Shown here piece after piece: positions 15,000 through 22,317 of a stretch of DNA of 35,538 nucleotides; position 1 is the first letter of the stretch; each line of letters starts with the position of its first letter. Origin of the DNA: Oscillospiraceae bacterium (GTDB lineage: Bacteria; Bacillota; Clostridia; Oscillospirales; Oscillospiraceae); NCBI GenBank assembly GCA_015067835.1, contig SVLS01000020.1, positions 1-35,538 of the forward strand. The letters run 5' to 3'. The notes under the pieces are model-generated. The model was not told the DNA's origin. It did no database searches and saw only the letters and a list, made by a program, of their open reading frames with translations. The translations under genes were made by a program, and so were the position numbers.

Positions 15000-15287
15000 A
15001 TGGAAACTCAAATGATAGACCGCATTTATGAACTGCTGACAGGAGAATGCGCTCCCACTGCTAACGATCCAATCGTGGAAAATATGTTTGCTGAAGGACG
15101 GACTTGTGATGAACTATACAGCAATGTTTATGAGGCAAATCTGCGTCTGTGTGAGCGCCTTGGTGTACAAGAGGATGCGGATGTTGAGTTAATTATCGAT
15201 GCGATGATGCGAATAAGTAAGTTGCTGGGCAGAAAAATGTTTTCATATGGTGCTAAATATGCAGCTGTGGAATTTGATAAAAAATAG
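15000..15287 (+). CDS. Small hypothetical protein (possibly DUF6809-like)
   Basis: This 95-residue protein has no signal peptide, membrane segment or catalytic motif. It is acidic and probably all-helical, with a central segment NVYEANLRLCERLGVQEDADVELIIDAMMRISKLLGRKMFSYG. The length, the early YELLTGECAP segment and the late MFSYGAKYAAVEF segment recall the DUF6809 small proteins of Firmicutes, but I am not certain. Start ATG 15000 is preceded by GAAAGGAGGGG, a very strong ribosome binding site, and by a good promoter, so it is probably expressed. Its TAG stop is the first part of the terminator repeat. Its divergent partner is an XRE regulator, so the two may form a regulated unit of unknown purpose. 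Confidence 0.75.
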   Translation: METQMIDRIYELLTGECAPTANDPIVENMFAEGRTCDELYSNVYEANLRLCERLGVQEDADVELIIDAMMRISKLLGRKMFSYGAKYAAVEFDKK

Positions 15288-15312
15288 CCTGCCGCAAAAG
15301 CGGCAGGCTTTT
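15286..15312 (+). terminator. Terminator, right copy of an identical pair
   Basis: It is identical over 27 bases to 14666-14692 and followed by one extra T. It serves the small protein gene; the stem is symmetrical and could also act on the converging RluA-type gene, although the T run favours the plus strand. Confidence 0.9.
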
Positions 15313-16175
15313 TATAAGGTCACCTGTGCATCTAATTGGGACACAATGGTCATCTGCTCGCCGGTAACAGGATGGAAAAACTCCAGCCTCTTGGCGCATA
15401 ACAGCTGGGTTGAAGCGCCCAACGCCCGGGAGACTTCCGCAGATTCCGGTGTGTTATACTGGGGGTCACCCAAAATGGGGTAGCCTGCATAAGCACAATG
15501 CAGGCGCAGCTGGTGGGTTCTGCCTGTAACGGGGCGCAATTCAAGTTTACATAACTTTCCTTTTCGCTCCAGCACGCGATATTCCGTCACCGACGGCTTC
15601 CCCTCCGGATTTATCTCCCGCAGAAGGCTGGGCAAGGGCTTTCGGGCAATGGGCGCATCAATCACGCCTGACTCCTCTGCCGGTCCTCCCACTGTTATGG
15701 CATGGTAGCTTTTTTGAACCTCCAGCCTTTGAAGCAAATGGTGGATATGGGCATTTTTCGCCAACAGCACCACGCCAAAGGTATCCCGGTCCAGCCGCGT
15801 TAACGGATGAAAGGCGCAATTCTGCCCTGTTTTTTGATAATACCCGGCCACCAGATTGGCCAGCGTTCCGCTGTTTCTGGTGCGAGACGGATGGATAAGC
15901 ATTCCCGCCGGCTTATCCACCGCCAGCAGGCAGCTATCCTCATATAAAACCGTCAGCGCCCCTTCTTCTGCAGGATAGTCCAGCTGCGGCGCGTCCATCA
16001 ACAGGGTGATGGTATCCCCCGGCTGCACCTGAAAATCCGTATGCTCCGGCTTGCCGTTCACCAAAATTTTTTCCTGCCATTTCAAGCGGTTCATCAGCCC
16101 GGCTGAAATCGCCATATCCTCCCGCAAAAAGGAAGAAAGACGCCCCGACCGGGTGGCAATATGTGACAGTTGCAT
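15312..16175 (-). CDS. RluA family pseudouridine synthase
   Basis: This 287-residue enzyme converts specific uridines in ribosomal or transfer RNA to pseudouridine. The catalytic aspartate lies in HPLTRLDRDTFGVVLLAK, the RluA signature; other family segments are LLAVDKPAGMLIHPS, SYHAITVGG and RPVTGRTHQLRLHCAYAGYPILGD. The N-terminal 80 residues look like a weak S4-like RNA-binding region (MNRLKWQEKILVNGK), as in RluC/D. The ATG at 16175 has GGAGGTG seven bases upstream. It stands alone, with a palindromic repeat (16198-16301) just before it and the shared terminator after it. The target uridine cannot be assigned from sequence alone. Confidence 0.92.
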   Translation of the reverse strand: MQLSHIATRSGRLSSFLREDMAISAGLMNRLKWQEKILVNGKPEHTDFQVQPGDTITLLMDAPQLDYPAEEGALTVLYEDSCLLAVDKPAGMLIHPSRTRNSGTLANLVAGYYQKTGQNCAFHPLTRLDRDTFGVVLLAKNAHIHHLLQRLEVQKSYHAITVGGPAEESGVIDAPIARKPLPSLLREINPEGKPSVTEYRVLERKGKLCKLELRPVTGRTHQLRLHCAYAGYPILGDPQYNTPESAEVSRALGASTQLLCAKRLEFFHPVTGEQMTIVSQLDAQVTL

Positions 16176-16197
16176 ATACGCACCTCCAAATAATCTA

Positions 16198-16301
16198 TGT
16201 CATTGCGAACCAGTGCACACACTGGTGTGGCAATCTCCCGAACATTACGGAAATCCGCTGGGGATTGCCACGTCACCCCTGCGGAGTTCCTCGCAATGAC
16301 A
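16198..16301. repeat. Palindromic MITE-like repeat, copy B
   Basis: This 104-bp unit is bounded by TGTCATTGCGA (16198-16208) and TCGCAATGACA (16291-16301), with inner TGGCAATC/GATTGCCA arms and an ACCAGTG...CACTGGT hairpin in the left half. It has the same orientation as copy C at 24516 and the opposite one to copy A at 9034. It lies between the start of the RluA-type gene and the rplT terminator. Confidence 0.88.
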
Positions 16302-16305
16302 TATT

Positions 16306-16337
16306 AAAAAGGTCTGCCGCAATGCAGCAGACCTTTT
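16306..16337 (-). terminator. Terminator of the infC-rpmI-rplT operon
   Basis: On the minus strand GGTCTGC pairs with GCAGACC around an inner TGC/GCG-type loop (16311-16333), followed by TTTTTAAT. It lies just after rplT. Confidence 0.85.
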
Positions 16338-16343
16338 AAGGGC

Positions 16344-16700
16344 TTAGTTCAGAGCGGCCTTTGCCTTCTCAACGATGGCTGCGAAAGCAGCGGCATCATT
16401 GATTGCCATTTCGGACAGGCTCTTGCGGTTCAGCTCGATGCCAGCCTTGTGAATGCCGTTCATAAAGGTGGAGTAGTTCAAGCCGTAAGGAGCGACAGCA
16501 GCGCTCAAACGGGCGATCCACATGGTACGGTATGCACGCTTCTTCTGCTTGCGGCCTTCGAAAGCGTAGTTGCCGGACTTCATAACGGCCTGCTTGGCCA
16601 TCTTAAAGTGCTTGGATTTTGCACCCCAGTAGCCCTTAGCCAGCTTCAGGGTAGCATTTCTTCTCTTGCGCGTCATCATTGCGCCTTTAACTCTTGCCAT
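16344..16700 (-). CDS. rplT: 50S ribosomal protein L20
   Basis: This 118-residue protein is ribosomal protein L20, an early-binding assembly protein of the large subunit that contacts 23S rRNA. It begins [29 protein letters not shown], with the basic N-terminal tail, and continues with [20 protein letters not shown], both strongly conserved. Length is normal. In Firmicutes L20 is also the feedback repressor of the infC-rpmI-rplT operon, acting on the leader RNA. Here it is the third gene, 18 bases after rpmI, and is followed by a terminator. An AGGAGG-type ribosome binding site precedes the ATG. Confidence 0.98.
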   Translation of the reverse strand: MARVKGAMMTRKRRNATLKLAKGYWGAKSKHFKMAKQAVMKSGNYAFEGRKQKKRAYRTMWIARLSAAVAPYGLNYSTFMNGIHKAGIELNRKSLSEMAINDAAAFAAIVEKAKAALN

Positions 16701-16718
16701 TTGTCTATCCTCCTATTC

Positions 16719-16916
16719 TTACTTGTAGGGAATCATCTTCTTGATTGCTTCGACATTGGTTGCGTCGGCATAAGCAGTTGTACGAAGATGACGGGTCCGC
16801 TTGGTAGTCTTCTTAGTGAGGATGTGGCTCTTGTAAGCATGCGCTCTCTTAACCTTACCGGTCTTGGTCAGGTTGAATCTTTTTTTTGCACCGCTATGGG
16901 TTTTCAGCTTGGGCAT
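16719..16916 (-). CDS. rpmI: 50S ribosomal protein L35
   Basis: This 65-residue, very basic protein is ribosomal protein L35. The start [17 protein letters not shown] and the middle segment [23 protein letters not shown] region (here [19 protein letters not shown]) are family hallmarks. It sits between infC and rplT in the classical order, with short spacers, and is translated from ATG 16916 behind a GGAGAACC-type site. Nothing unusual is seen. Confidence 0.98.
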   Translation of the reverse strand: MPKLKTHSGAKKRFNLTKTGKVKRAHAYKSHILTKKTTKRTRHLRTTAYADATNVEAIKKMIPYK

Positions 16917-16960
16917 AATAGGTTCTCCTTCCGTATCTTTGGTTATTTTAGCCTTGCAGC

Positions 16961-17479
16961 TTATTTACTGTTCTTGGGGGTAAGGAACATCGCCATAAAG
17001 CGACCTTCCAGCTTGGGATTCTTTTCCATCGTGGCGGTTTCTGCACAGCTCTGTGCAAACTCCATCAGCAATTTCTCGCCCAAATTGGTATGTGCCATTT
17101 CACGACCGCGGAAGCGTACACTTACCTTCACCCGATTGCCGTCTGCCAGGAATTTCTGAGCAGCCTTAATCTTGGTGTTCAGGTCATTGGTGTCGATGCT
17201 TGGACTCATACGAATCTCCTTGACCTCCACAACCTTCTGGTTCTTTTTGGCTTCCTTTTCCCGCTTCTTCTGGTCAAAGCAGAACTTGGAATAGTCCATA
17301 ATCTTGCAGACCGGCGGAACTGCGTTGGGGGAAATCTTCACCAAGTCCAGACCACGCTCATCTGCGATGGCATTGGCTTCCTCAGCAGACATAATGCCCA
17401 GCTGAGCGCCGTCTTCACCGATGACGCGAAGCTCCTTGTCCTGAATTTCCTCATTGAGCTGATGTTCTAACTTTGCGAT
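16961..17479 (-). CDS. infC: Translation initiation factor IF-3, predicted AUC start
   Basis: This 172-residue protein (counted from 17479) is IF-3, which keeps the 30S subunit free and checks start codon choice. It has the N-domain ([20 protein letters not shown]), the linker rich in Lys/Glu near [20 protein letters not shown], and the C-domain ending in [11 protein letters not shown] place the start at ATC (17479-17477): GGAGGTG lies eight bases upstream and the protein then begins (M)[11 protein letters not shown], as in other IF-3 proteins. An in-frame ATG at 17494 sits next to the ribosome binding site, not after it, and one at 17539 lies in the leader. IF-3 is known to limit its own synthesis through rare starts such as AUU. 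It is first in the infC-rpmI-rplT operon. Confidence 0.93.
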   Translation of the reverse strand: MAKLEHQLNEEIQDKELRVIGEDGAQLGIMSAEEANAIADERGLDLVKISPNAVPPVCKIMDYSKFCFDQKKREKEAKKNQKVVEVKEIRMSPSIDTNDLNTKIKAAQKFLADGNRVKVSVRFRGREMAHTNLGEKLLMEFAQSCAETATMEKNPKLEGRFMAMFLTPKNSK

Positions 17480-17619
17480 GGTAAGCACCTCCATAAATGA
17501 ACAAAATGCGGATGCCAAAGCATCCGCACATTCAAACACAATTATCCCATAGGGAAAGTGGAATATGAACCGTTTCGCGTTAGCTGACGGCGAGGCGGAT
17601 GTTCAGCCTTCTTCATTAC
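17480..17619 (-). promoter_or_regulatory. infC leader with terminator and possible antiterminator (L20 leader-like)
   Basis: This is about 140 bases of untranslated leader from the predicted start near 17619. It holds a terminator hairpin, TGCGGATGC with GCATCCGCA (17507-17528) and then TTTTGTT, only about 22-28 bases before the infC start. An upstream segment CATCCGC (minus strand 17601-17595) is exactly complementary to GCGGATG in the 5' arm of that terminator (17527-17521), so it could act as an antiterminator. It lies in the loop of a further hairpin closed by GGCTGA/TCAGCT (17608-17582). In Firmicutes this operon is controlled by L20 binding its leader; this could be that element or a variant. 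Confidence 0.65.
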
Positions 17620-17625
17620 CCGTGC

Positions 17626-17654
17626 ATTTTAGCACAGTTTTTCCCCTTTGTCAA
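17626..17654 (-). promoter_or_regulatory. Promoter of infC-rpmI-rplT
   Basis: On the minus strand a perfect TTGACA (17654-17649) and TAAAAT (17631-17626) are separated by 17 bases. Transcription would start near 17619. Confidence 0.85.
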
Positions 17655-17705
17655 GGGTATTTTATTGATTTTTTTGTGTTTTATTCCTGTGAAAAACGGA
17701 TAAAT

Positions 17706-18437
17706 TTATGATAAGGCCGTCACCATCGTTCCGGGGCCTGGGCGGAAGGAGGACAGCACCTGAATCCGCACACCGTGCTCCTTTGCCAGCTCCACTGCCC
17801 GGTCGTGAAGCACCTGCGCCCCCTGACGTGCCAATGTCAGCATCGCCTCATAGTCAATTTCATCATAACGCACCGCATCGGGAAAAATCCGGGGATCCCG
17901 GTCATAAACCCCGTCTACATCGGTATATATCTGGCATTTGTCCGCCTGCAAATATGCCGCCAACGCCACCGCCGTGGTATCCGAGCCGCCACGCCCCAGG
18001 GTTGTAATGTCATTATTTTCATTGATGCCCTGGAAGCCGGTAACCACTACAATCTTCCCTTTGGACAGTTCGTTTCGGATGCGGTCATTGGAAAGCCCCA
18101 GCACCCGGGCATCGCCGTAGTGTCCGTCCGTTGCAATGCCGGCCTGCCAGCCTGTAAGGCTGATAGCCGGGAAGCCCTGTTGGGCAATGGCCATTGCCAT
18201 CAGTCCGGCAGACATCTGCTCTCCTGTTGCCAAATAGCTGTCCATCTCCCTTGCGGAGGGATTGGGGGCAATCGCCGCCGCGGCACTGACCAGGTTATCC
18301 GTGGTGTCACCCTGAGCAGAAACCACAACCACCACCTGATTTCCCTGCTTTGCCTCATAAATGGCACGCTGCGCTCCGCGGCGAATGCGGGAGACATCCG
18401 CAAGGGAGCTGCCGCCAAATTTTTGTACAATCAGCAT
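17706..18437 (-). CDS. Aspartokinase, catalytic domain only (no ACT domains)
   Basis: This 243-residue protein is the amino-acid-kinase domain of aspartokinase, which phosphorylates aspartate in the first step to lysine, threonine and methionine. Visible motifs are VQKFGGSSLAD at the start, VVVSAQGDTTDNL, the aspartate-binding region SYLATGEQMSAGLMA, and TLGRGGSDTTAVALAAYL with YTDVDGVYDRDP. Typical aspartokinases have about 400 residues with two C-terminal ACT domains; this one stops right after SSFRPGPGTMV, where the first ACT domain would begin. The infC promoter follows closely, so no ACT remnant is present. ATG 18437 lies eight bases after GGAGG; a GTG at 18446 overlaps that site. The neighbouring gene encodes a separate ACT protein. 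Confidence 0.88.
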   Translation of the reverse strand: MLIVQKFGGSSLADVSRIRRGAQRAIYEAKQGNQVVVVVSAQGDTTDNLVSAAAAIAPNPSAREMDSYLATGEQMSAGLMAMAIAQQGFPAISLTGWQAGIATDGHYGDARVLGLSNDRIRNELSKGKIVVVTGFQGINENNDITTLGRGGSDTTAVALAAYLQADKCQIYTDVDGVYDRDPRIFPDAVRYDEIDYEAMLTLARQGAQVLHDRAVELAKEHGVRIQVLSSFRPGPGTMVTALS

Positions 18438-18495
18438 CCTGCTCACCTCCGCTTTATTCTACGCCTTTCTTCCCTTTTCGGTGCCAAAGTCCGGC

Positions 18496-18525
18496 AAAAA
18501 AGGTCTGCCGCAGCTGCGGCAGACC
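18496..18525 (-). terminator. Rho-independent terminator of the HTH-ACT gene
   Basis: The perfect 12-bp palindrome GGTCTGCCGCAG/CTGCGGCAGACC (18502-18525) is followed on the minus strand by six T. It lies between the HTH-ACT gene and the aspartokinase gene, so the two are not simply one transcript. Confidence 0.85.
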
Positions 18526-18542
18526 TGTGCATTTCTCTTCAA

Positions 18543-18983
18543 TTAACCGGCCAAAACCTCCGCCTTGATGACGCCGTTGGTCTGACCCAACTCGTTGAGC
18601 AGCTCCTCCAGAGAGACCGTTACCTCGGACAACTCTGCGGAGATGGTCACCAATGCATAGCCGTTGGTGGGGATGATAGAGTTAATGGTCAGCACATTGG
18701 CATTTTCCTTTGCGTAAACCATCAACAGAGCAGAAAGGACGCCGGGCTCATCGTGGAGCATCAGCTGGAAGGTGATGACCCGCCCCTTCATAATATTCTG
18801 GAAAGGCATAATTGCATCCCGGTATTTATAAAAAGCGCTGCGGCTGATTCCGGTACGCTTGGCAGCATCATTGACGGTAGATACTTCACCGGTGGACAGC
18901 AGTCTTTTCGCTTCGGCTACCTTTAAGAAAACCTCCGGAAGCGCTGATGCCTCGATGATGTAATATTTAGGCTGTTTCGGCAT
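18543..18983 (-). CDS. HTH-ACT domain protein (UPF0735/PheB-like)
   Basis: This 146-residue protein matches the UPF0735 family (PheB-like ACT proteins). Residues about 20-65 hold a helix-turn-helix-like segment (STVNDAAKRTGISRSAFYKYRDAI), and residues about 70-140 a single ACT domain (ITFQLMLHDEPGVLSALL, NVLTINSIIPTNGYALVTIS), which in other proteins binds amino acids. Members are usually next to homoserine dehydrogenase or other aspartate-family genes and have no proven function. Here the neighbour is an aspartokinase that lacks its own ACT domains. ATG 18983 follows AAAGGAGAC. A promoter lies at 19049-19076 and a strong terminator separates it from the aspartokinase. Confidence 0.9.
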   Translation of the reverse strand: MPKQPKYYIIEASALPEVFLKVAEAKRLLSTGEVSTVNDAAKRTGISRSAFYKYRDAIMPFQNIMKGRVITFQLMLHDEPGVLSALLMVYAKENANVLTINSIIPTNGYALVTISAELSEVTVSLEELLNELGQTNGVIKAEVLAG

Positions 18984-19048
18984 AAAAAAAGTCTCCTTTG
19001 CACATTATTCAGCAAAATGCTACAATTTTATTTCATGCGAACACCGCT

Positions 19049-19076
19049 ATTGTATCACATTTTTCCAAAAAAGCAA
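19049..19076 (-). promoter_or_regulatory. Promoter of the HTH-ACT gene
   Basis: On the minus strand TTGCTT (19076-19071) and TACAAT (19054-19049) are separated by 16 bases. The leader would be about 60 bases. Confidence 0.55.
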
Positions 19077-19114
19077 CCCCCAGTTGTGGACTTTTGTCCA
19101 AGAAAGGAGTACAC

Positions 19115-20167
19115 ATGCAACATCCTTTTTTTCGCAAGGTTTTTCTTCTCGCCCTGTGTGCATTGGGGCTGTGGATTGGCCTGCGGTTTTTGCTTCCCAT
19201 TGCAATGCCCTTTCTTCTGGCGGCTTTGCTTTCACTGGCCGCTGAGCCTTTGGTGGGCAGTCTGCAGCGGCGGCTGCATCTGTCCCGGGGCTTTGCATCC
19301 GCCATCGGTATCACCATTGCGCTGCTGCTGGCGACCTTGGCGGTGATTGCACTGTTGGCCTTCCTGATACGGGAATTGGGTTCTCTAGCCGATGTTTTAC
19401 CGGATTTGGAAAGCGCCACTTTATCCGGGCTGGATTCTTTGGAATACTGGCTGCTGGACATTGCACAAAAAGCGCCGGGAAACATCAGCCCTGTTTTGAC
19501 CGGCGGTGTCCAGCGGATGTTCTCCAACGGCAGTGCCCTTTTGGATCGGTTTACCTCTTCGCTGGTATCCCTTGCCTCCAGAATACTGAAGGCTCTGCCC
19601 AGCAGTGCTTTGGGCTTCGGCACTTGGGTGCTGGCCGCCTTTATGCTCTCTGCGAGGCTGCCCCGCCTTCGTCAATGGCTGAAAGCCCATCTTCCGGACT
19701 CCTGGCAGCATCGCTACCTACCCTATCTGCAAACTCTTAAGCATACCCTTCTCGGTTGGCTGCTGGCACAGCTCAAGCTCGTGGGCGTTACCTTTGCCAT
19801 TCTCACAGCCGGCTTTTTGCTGCTTCGTGTGGAGCACGCCCTTTTATGGGCTGCCGCTGTTTGTCTGGTGGACATTTTGCCGGTTCTGGGCACCGGAACG
19901 GTACTGCTTCCCTGGAGCTTGGTCTGCTTTTTGCAGGGAGATACCCTGCGTGCCATTGGAATGATTGCCATTTATGCCACCATCAGCCTGACCCGTTCGG
20001 TGCTGGAGCCCCGTTTTGTAGGAAAACAGCTGGGCTTGGACCCCCTGATTGCCCTGCTGGCCATCTATGCCGGATACCGCCTTGGCGGTCTGATGGGAAT
20101 GCTTTTGGCACCCATTTTGGCAGTTGCGGCTGTTCAAATCCTGCAGGGAGAGAAAAAACAGCTCTAA
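19115..20167 (+). CDS. ytvI: AI-2E family membrane protein, YtvI-like
   Basis: This 350-residue integral membrane protein belongs to the AI-2E/PerM family and looks most like the sporulation protein YtvI. About seven to eight hydrophobic segments are visible: two near the N-terminus (about residues 9-42), one near 63-90, then after a soluble middle region (about 95-165) a set from 172 to 345, including the family segment DILPVLGTGTVLLPW and the later LEPRFVGKQLGLDPLIALLAIYAGYRLGG. The start ATG 19115 has AAAGGAG six bases upstream; longer frames to 18998 run through the divergent promoter region. Its role is not well defined: YtvI is needed for efficient sporulation, while other family members export ions or small molecules. 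Confidence 0.8.
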   Translation: MQHPFFRKVFLLALCALGLWIGLRFLLPIAMPFLLAALLSLAAEPLVGSLQRRLHLSRGFASAIGITIALLLATLAVIALLAFLIRELGSLADVLPDLESATLSGLDSLEYWLLDIAQKAPGNISPVLTGGVQRMFSNGSALLDRFTSSLVSLASRILKALPSSALGFGTWVLAAFMLSARLPRLRQWLKAHLPDSWQHRYLPYLQTLKHTLLGWLLAQLKLVGVTFAILTAGFLLLRVEHALLWAAAVCLVDILPVLGTGTVLLPWSLVCFLQGDTLRAIGMIAIYATISLTRSVLEPRFVGKQLGLDPLIALLAIYAGYRLGGLMGMLLAPILAVAAVQILQGEKKQL

Positions 20168-20203
20168 TTCATTGACATTTCCGACAAATTTCCAACTTTC
20201 CTA

Positions 20204-20232
20204 TTGTGCATCCGGCTTATTTTTGGTATAAT
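20204..20232 (+). promoter_or_regulatory. Promoter upstream of recJ
   Basis: TTGTGC (20204-20209) and a perfect TATAAT (20227-20232) are separated by 17 bases. Transcription would start near 20239, leaving a short leader of 16 to 28 bases depending on the start codon. Confidence 0.65.
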
Positions 20233-20254
20233 GATTAGAAAAAAGATATAATGG

Positions 20255-22312
20255 ATGTGTATTGCCTTGAAGTATGGAATTTGGAATGTATCAACGCCGC
20301 AGGCATCTGCGGTAAACGACTTGGTCAGCGGTGGTTATGCCCCTCTGGCTGCCATGGTTTTGTCTGCCCGGGGATTCCGCAGCGCCGCTGAGGCGAAGCA
20401 GCAGCTTGCCTGCAATTTGCCGTTGCTGGATCCCTTTCTGCTTACAGATATGGACTTGGCTGCCGGCCGTGTGGGACTGGCTATGACCCGCGGAGAGAAA
20501 ATTGCCGTTTTCGGCGACTATGATGTGGACGGCATCACTGCCACCTGCCTGCTGACGGACTTTTTGCGCCGCCACGGTGCAGACTGCATCAGCTATATCC
20601 CCGGCCGTCTGGAAGAGGGCTACGGCCTGAACCCCATTGCCATTCGCTATCTGCACGAAGAAGGCGTAAAACTGATTATCACCGTAGACTGCGGAATCAC
20701 CGCTGTGGCAGAAGCTCAGCTTTGCAAGGAGTTAGGCATTGATCTGGTGATTACAGACCATCACGAGTGCAAGGACGTTCTTCCGGAAGCGATCGCCGTT
20801 GTGGATCCCCACCGCCATGATGGCGGCTACCCCCACAAAACCCTTTCCGGCGTTGGTGTCGCCTTCAAGCTGGCTGTCGCTTTAAGCGGAGATCAGGAGC
20901 AGGTGCTGGATGAATATGCGGATATGGTTTGTCTCGGTACTGTGGCAGATGTGATGCCCTTGCTGGGGGAAAACCGGGTATTTGTGTCCCACGGCTTGAA
21001 GTCCATTCGCAACACCCGCCGTCCCGGCTTGGCCGCACTGATGCAGGAATGTGGCTGTGCTGCCGATTCTGTCAGCGCCAGCACCATCGGCTATATGCTG
21101 GCACCCCGTATCAATGCTGCAGGTCGGATGGGTCAGATTGACTGGGCGGTGGAGCTGTTTTTAACCAAAGACGCAGAGCGAGCCAGTTACCTGGCCCATT
21201 CTCTGTGTGAATTGAATCGTCAGCGTCAGCAGGTAGAGGCGCAGATTTACGATGACGCCATCTCTATGCTTCCTCCCGGTCAGCAGCCGGAGGCGATTGT
21301 CTTGGCAGATGAATCCTGGCATCAGGGCGTGGTGGGCATTGTGGCCAGCCGCATTGCGGAGGAATTTTGCTGTCCCACCTTCCTGATTTGTCTGGATGGA
21401 GAGCACGGTAAGGCCAGCTCCCGGAGCTTTGGCGGCTTCAATCTCTTCTCTTCCCTGACCGCTCTGTCGGATTTACTGGAAAGCTACGGCGGCCACGAAT
21501 TTGCCGCAGGTTTTACCATTTCCCGTCAGCAGATTCCGGCCTTTCGGGAGCAGATTTGCGCCCGGGCGGCAGAATACTACACCGACACCGGTCCGCGGAC
21601 TGTGCTGGACATTGACTGTGCCATCGCCCCGGAACTTTTAAGCATCAAGGGAATCGATGCGCTGGAAACTCTGGAGCCCTGCGGAAACGCCTGTCCAAAG
21701 CCGGTGCTGATGATGAATCAGCTGACGGTAGAGCGCATCAGCCTGGTCGGTTCAGGCCGGCATATGCGTCTGCGTCTGCGCGCCGGACGGCAGTCCATTA
21801 ACGCTATCTATTTTTCCGCCACCCCGGAAACGGCCTCTATCCAACCCGGTGATGTGGTGGATGTGGCCTTCCATCCCCAAGTAAACGAATTTCACGACGA
21901 ACGCACGCCCCAGATGAATGTGCTGGACATTCGCCCTTCCTGTGTCGCTCCCTGCTCACCGGAAATCGGCGGCTACTCCCATATTCACAGCGGCACGCTC
22001 ACCCGTGAGGAAGCGGCAAATCTTCTTCCTGAGCGCAGTCTCCTTTCCGTCGTTTGGCGGTATTTGGCACAGCTGAGTTCCCAAATTTGCGAAGATCCGC
22101 TGTGTCTGTGCCGTAAAATCGTTCGCTGGTCCAATCAGTCTATGAGTCTGGGGCAGTTTTTCACCTGTCTGGACATTTTCCGGGATGTGGGCTTGCTGCG
22201 TTACACCCGGCATCATAAGGAAATCGTCATTGAACTGACTCCTGGGGCTGAGAAAGCTGACTTGAATCAGAGCCACACCCTGCAAATCCTTCTTCAAGCG
22301 AAAGAGAGCTGA
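20255..22312 (+). CDS. recJ: Single-stranded-DNA-specific exonuclease RecJ
   Basis: This protein of up to 685 residues is RecJ, a 5'-to-3' single-strand exonuclease used in recombination and mismatch repair. The DHH-type phosphoesterase motifs are intact: GDYDVDGITATC with Asp88, Asp90 and Asp92, the VDCGI strand, TDHHE near 168, LGTVADVMPL, and the DHHA1 signature SYGGHEFAAGF. An oligonucleotide-binding region and a longer C-terminal domain follow, as in Firmicutes RecJ. ATG 20255 is listed; a TTG at 20267 would give the more typical start (M)KYGIWNVS, and neither has a good ribosome binding site. relA begins 5 bases after the stop. Confidence 0.95.
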   Translation: MCIALKYGIWNVSTPQASAVNDLVSGGYAPLAAMVLSARGFRSAAEAKQQLACNLPLLDPFLLTDMDLAAGRVGLAMTRGEKIAVFGDYDVDGITATCLLTDFLRRHGADCISYIPGRLEEGYGLNPIAIRYLHEEGVKLIITVDCGITAVAEAQLCKELGIDLVITDHHECKDVLPEAIAVVDPHRHDGGYPHKTLSGVGVAFKLAVALSGDQEQVLDEYADMVCLGTVADVMPLLGENRVFVSHGLKSIRNTRRPGLAALMQECGCAADSVSASTIGYMLAPRINAAGRMGQIDWAVELFLTKDAERASYLAHSLCELNRQRQQVEAQIYDDAISMLPPGQQPEAIVLADESWHQGVVGIVASRIAEEFCCPTFLICLDGEHGKASSRSFGGFNLFSSLTALSDLLESYGGHEFAAGFTISRQQIPAFREQICARAAEYYTDTGPRTVLDIDCAIAPELLSIKGIDALETLEPCGNACPKPVLMMNQLTVERISLVGSGRHMRLRLRAGRQSINAIYFSATPETASIQPGDVVDVAFHPQVNEFHDERTPQMNVLDIRPSCVAPCSPEIGGYSHIHSGTLTREEAANLLPERSLLSVVWRYLAQLSSQICEDPLCLCRKIVRWSNQSMSLGQFFTCLDIFRDVGLLRYTRHHKEIVIELTPGAEKADLNQSHTLQILLQAKES

Positions 22313-22317
22313 ACATT

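Noticed and set aside
17480..17539. Longer IF-3 starting at ATG 17539 or 17494
   Set aside because: The ATG at 17539 lies upstream of the leader terminator hairpin, and the ATG at 17494 lies before the only good ribosome binding site; both add residues not seen in IF-3.
18998..19114. Longer N-terminus for YtvI
   Set aside because: It would cover the promoter region of the divergent HTH-ACT gene, and ATG 19115 has a strong ribosome binding site and a family-like start.
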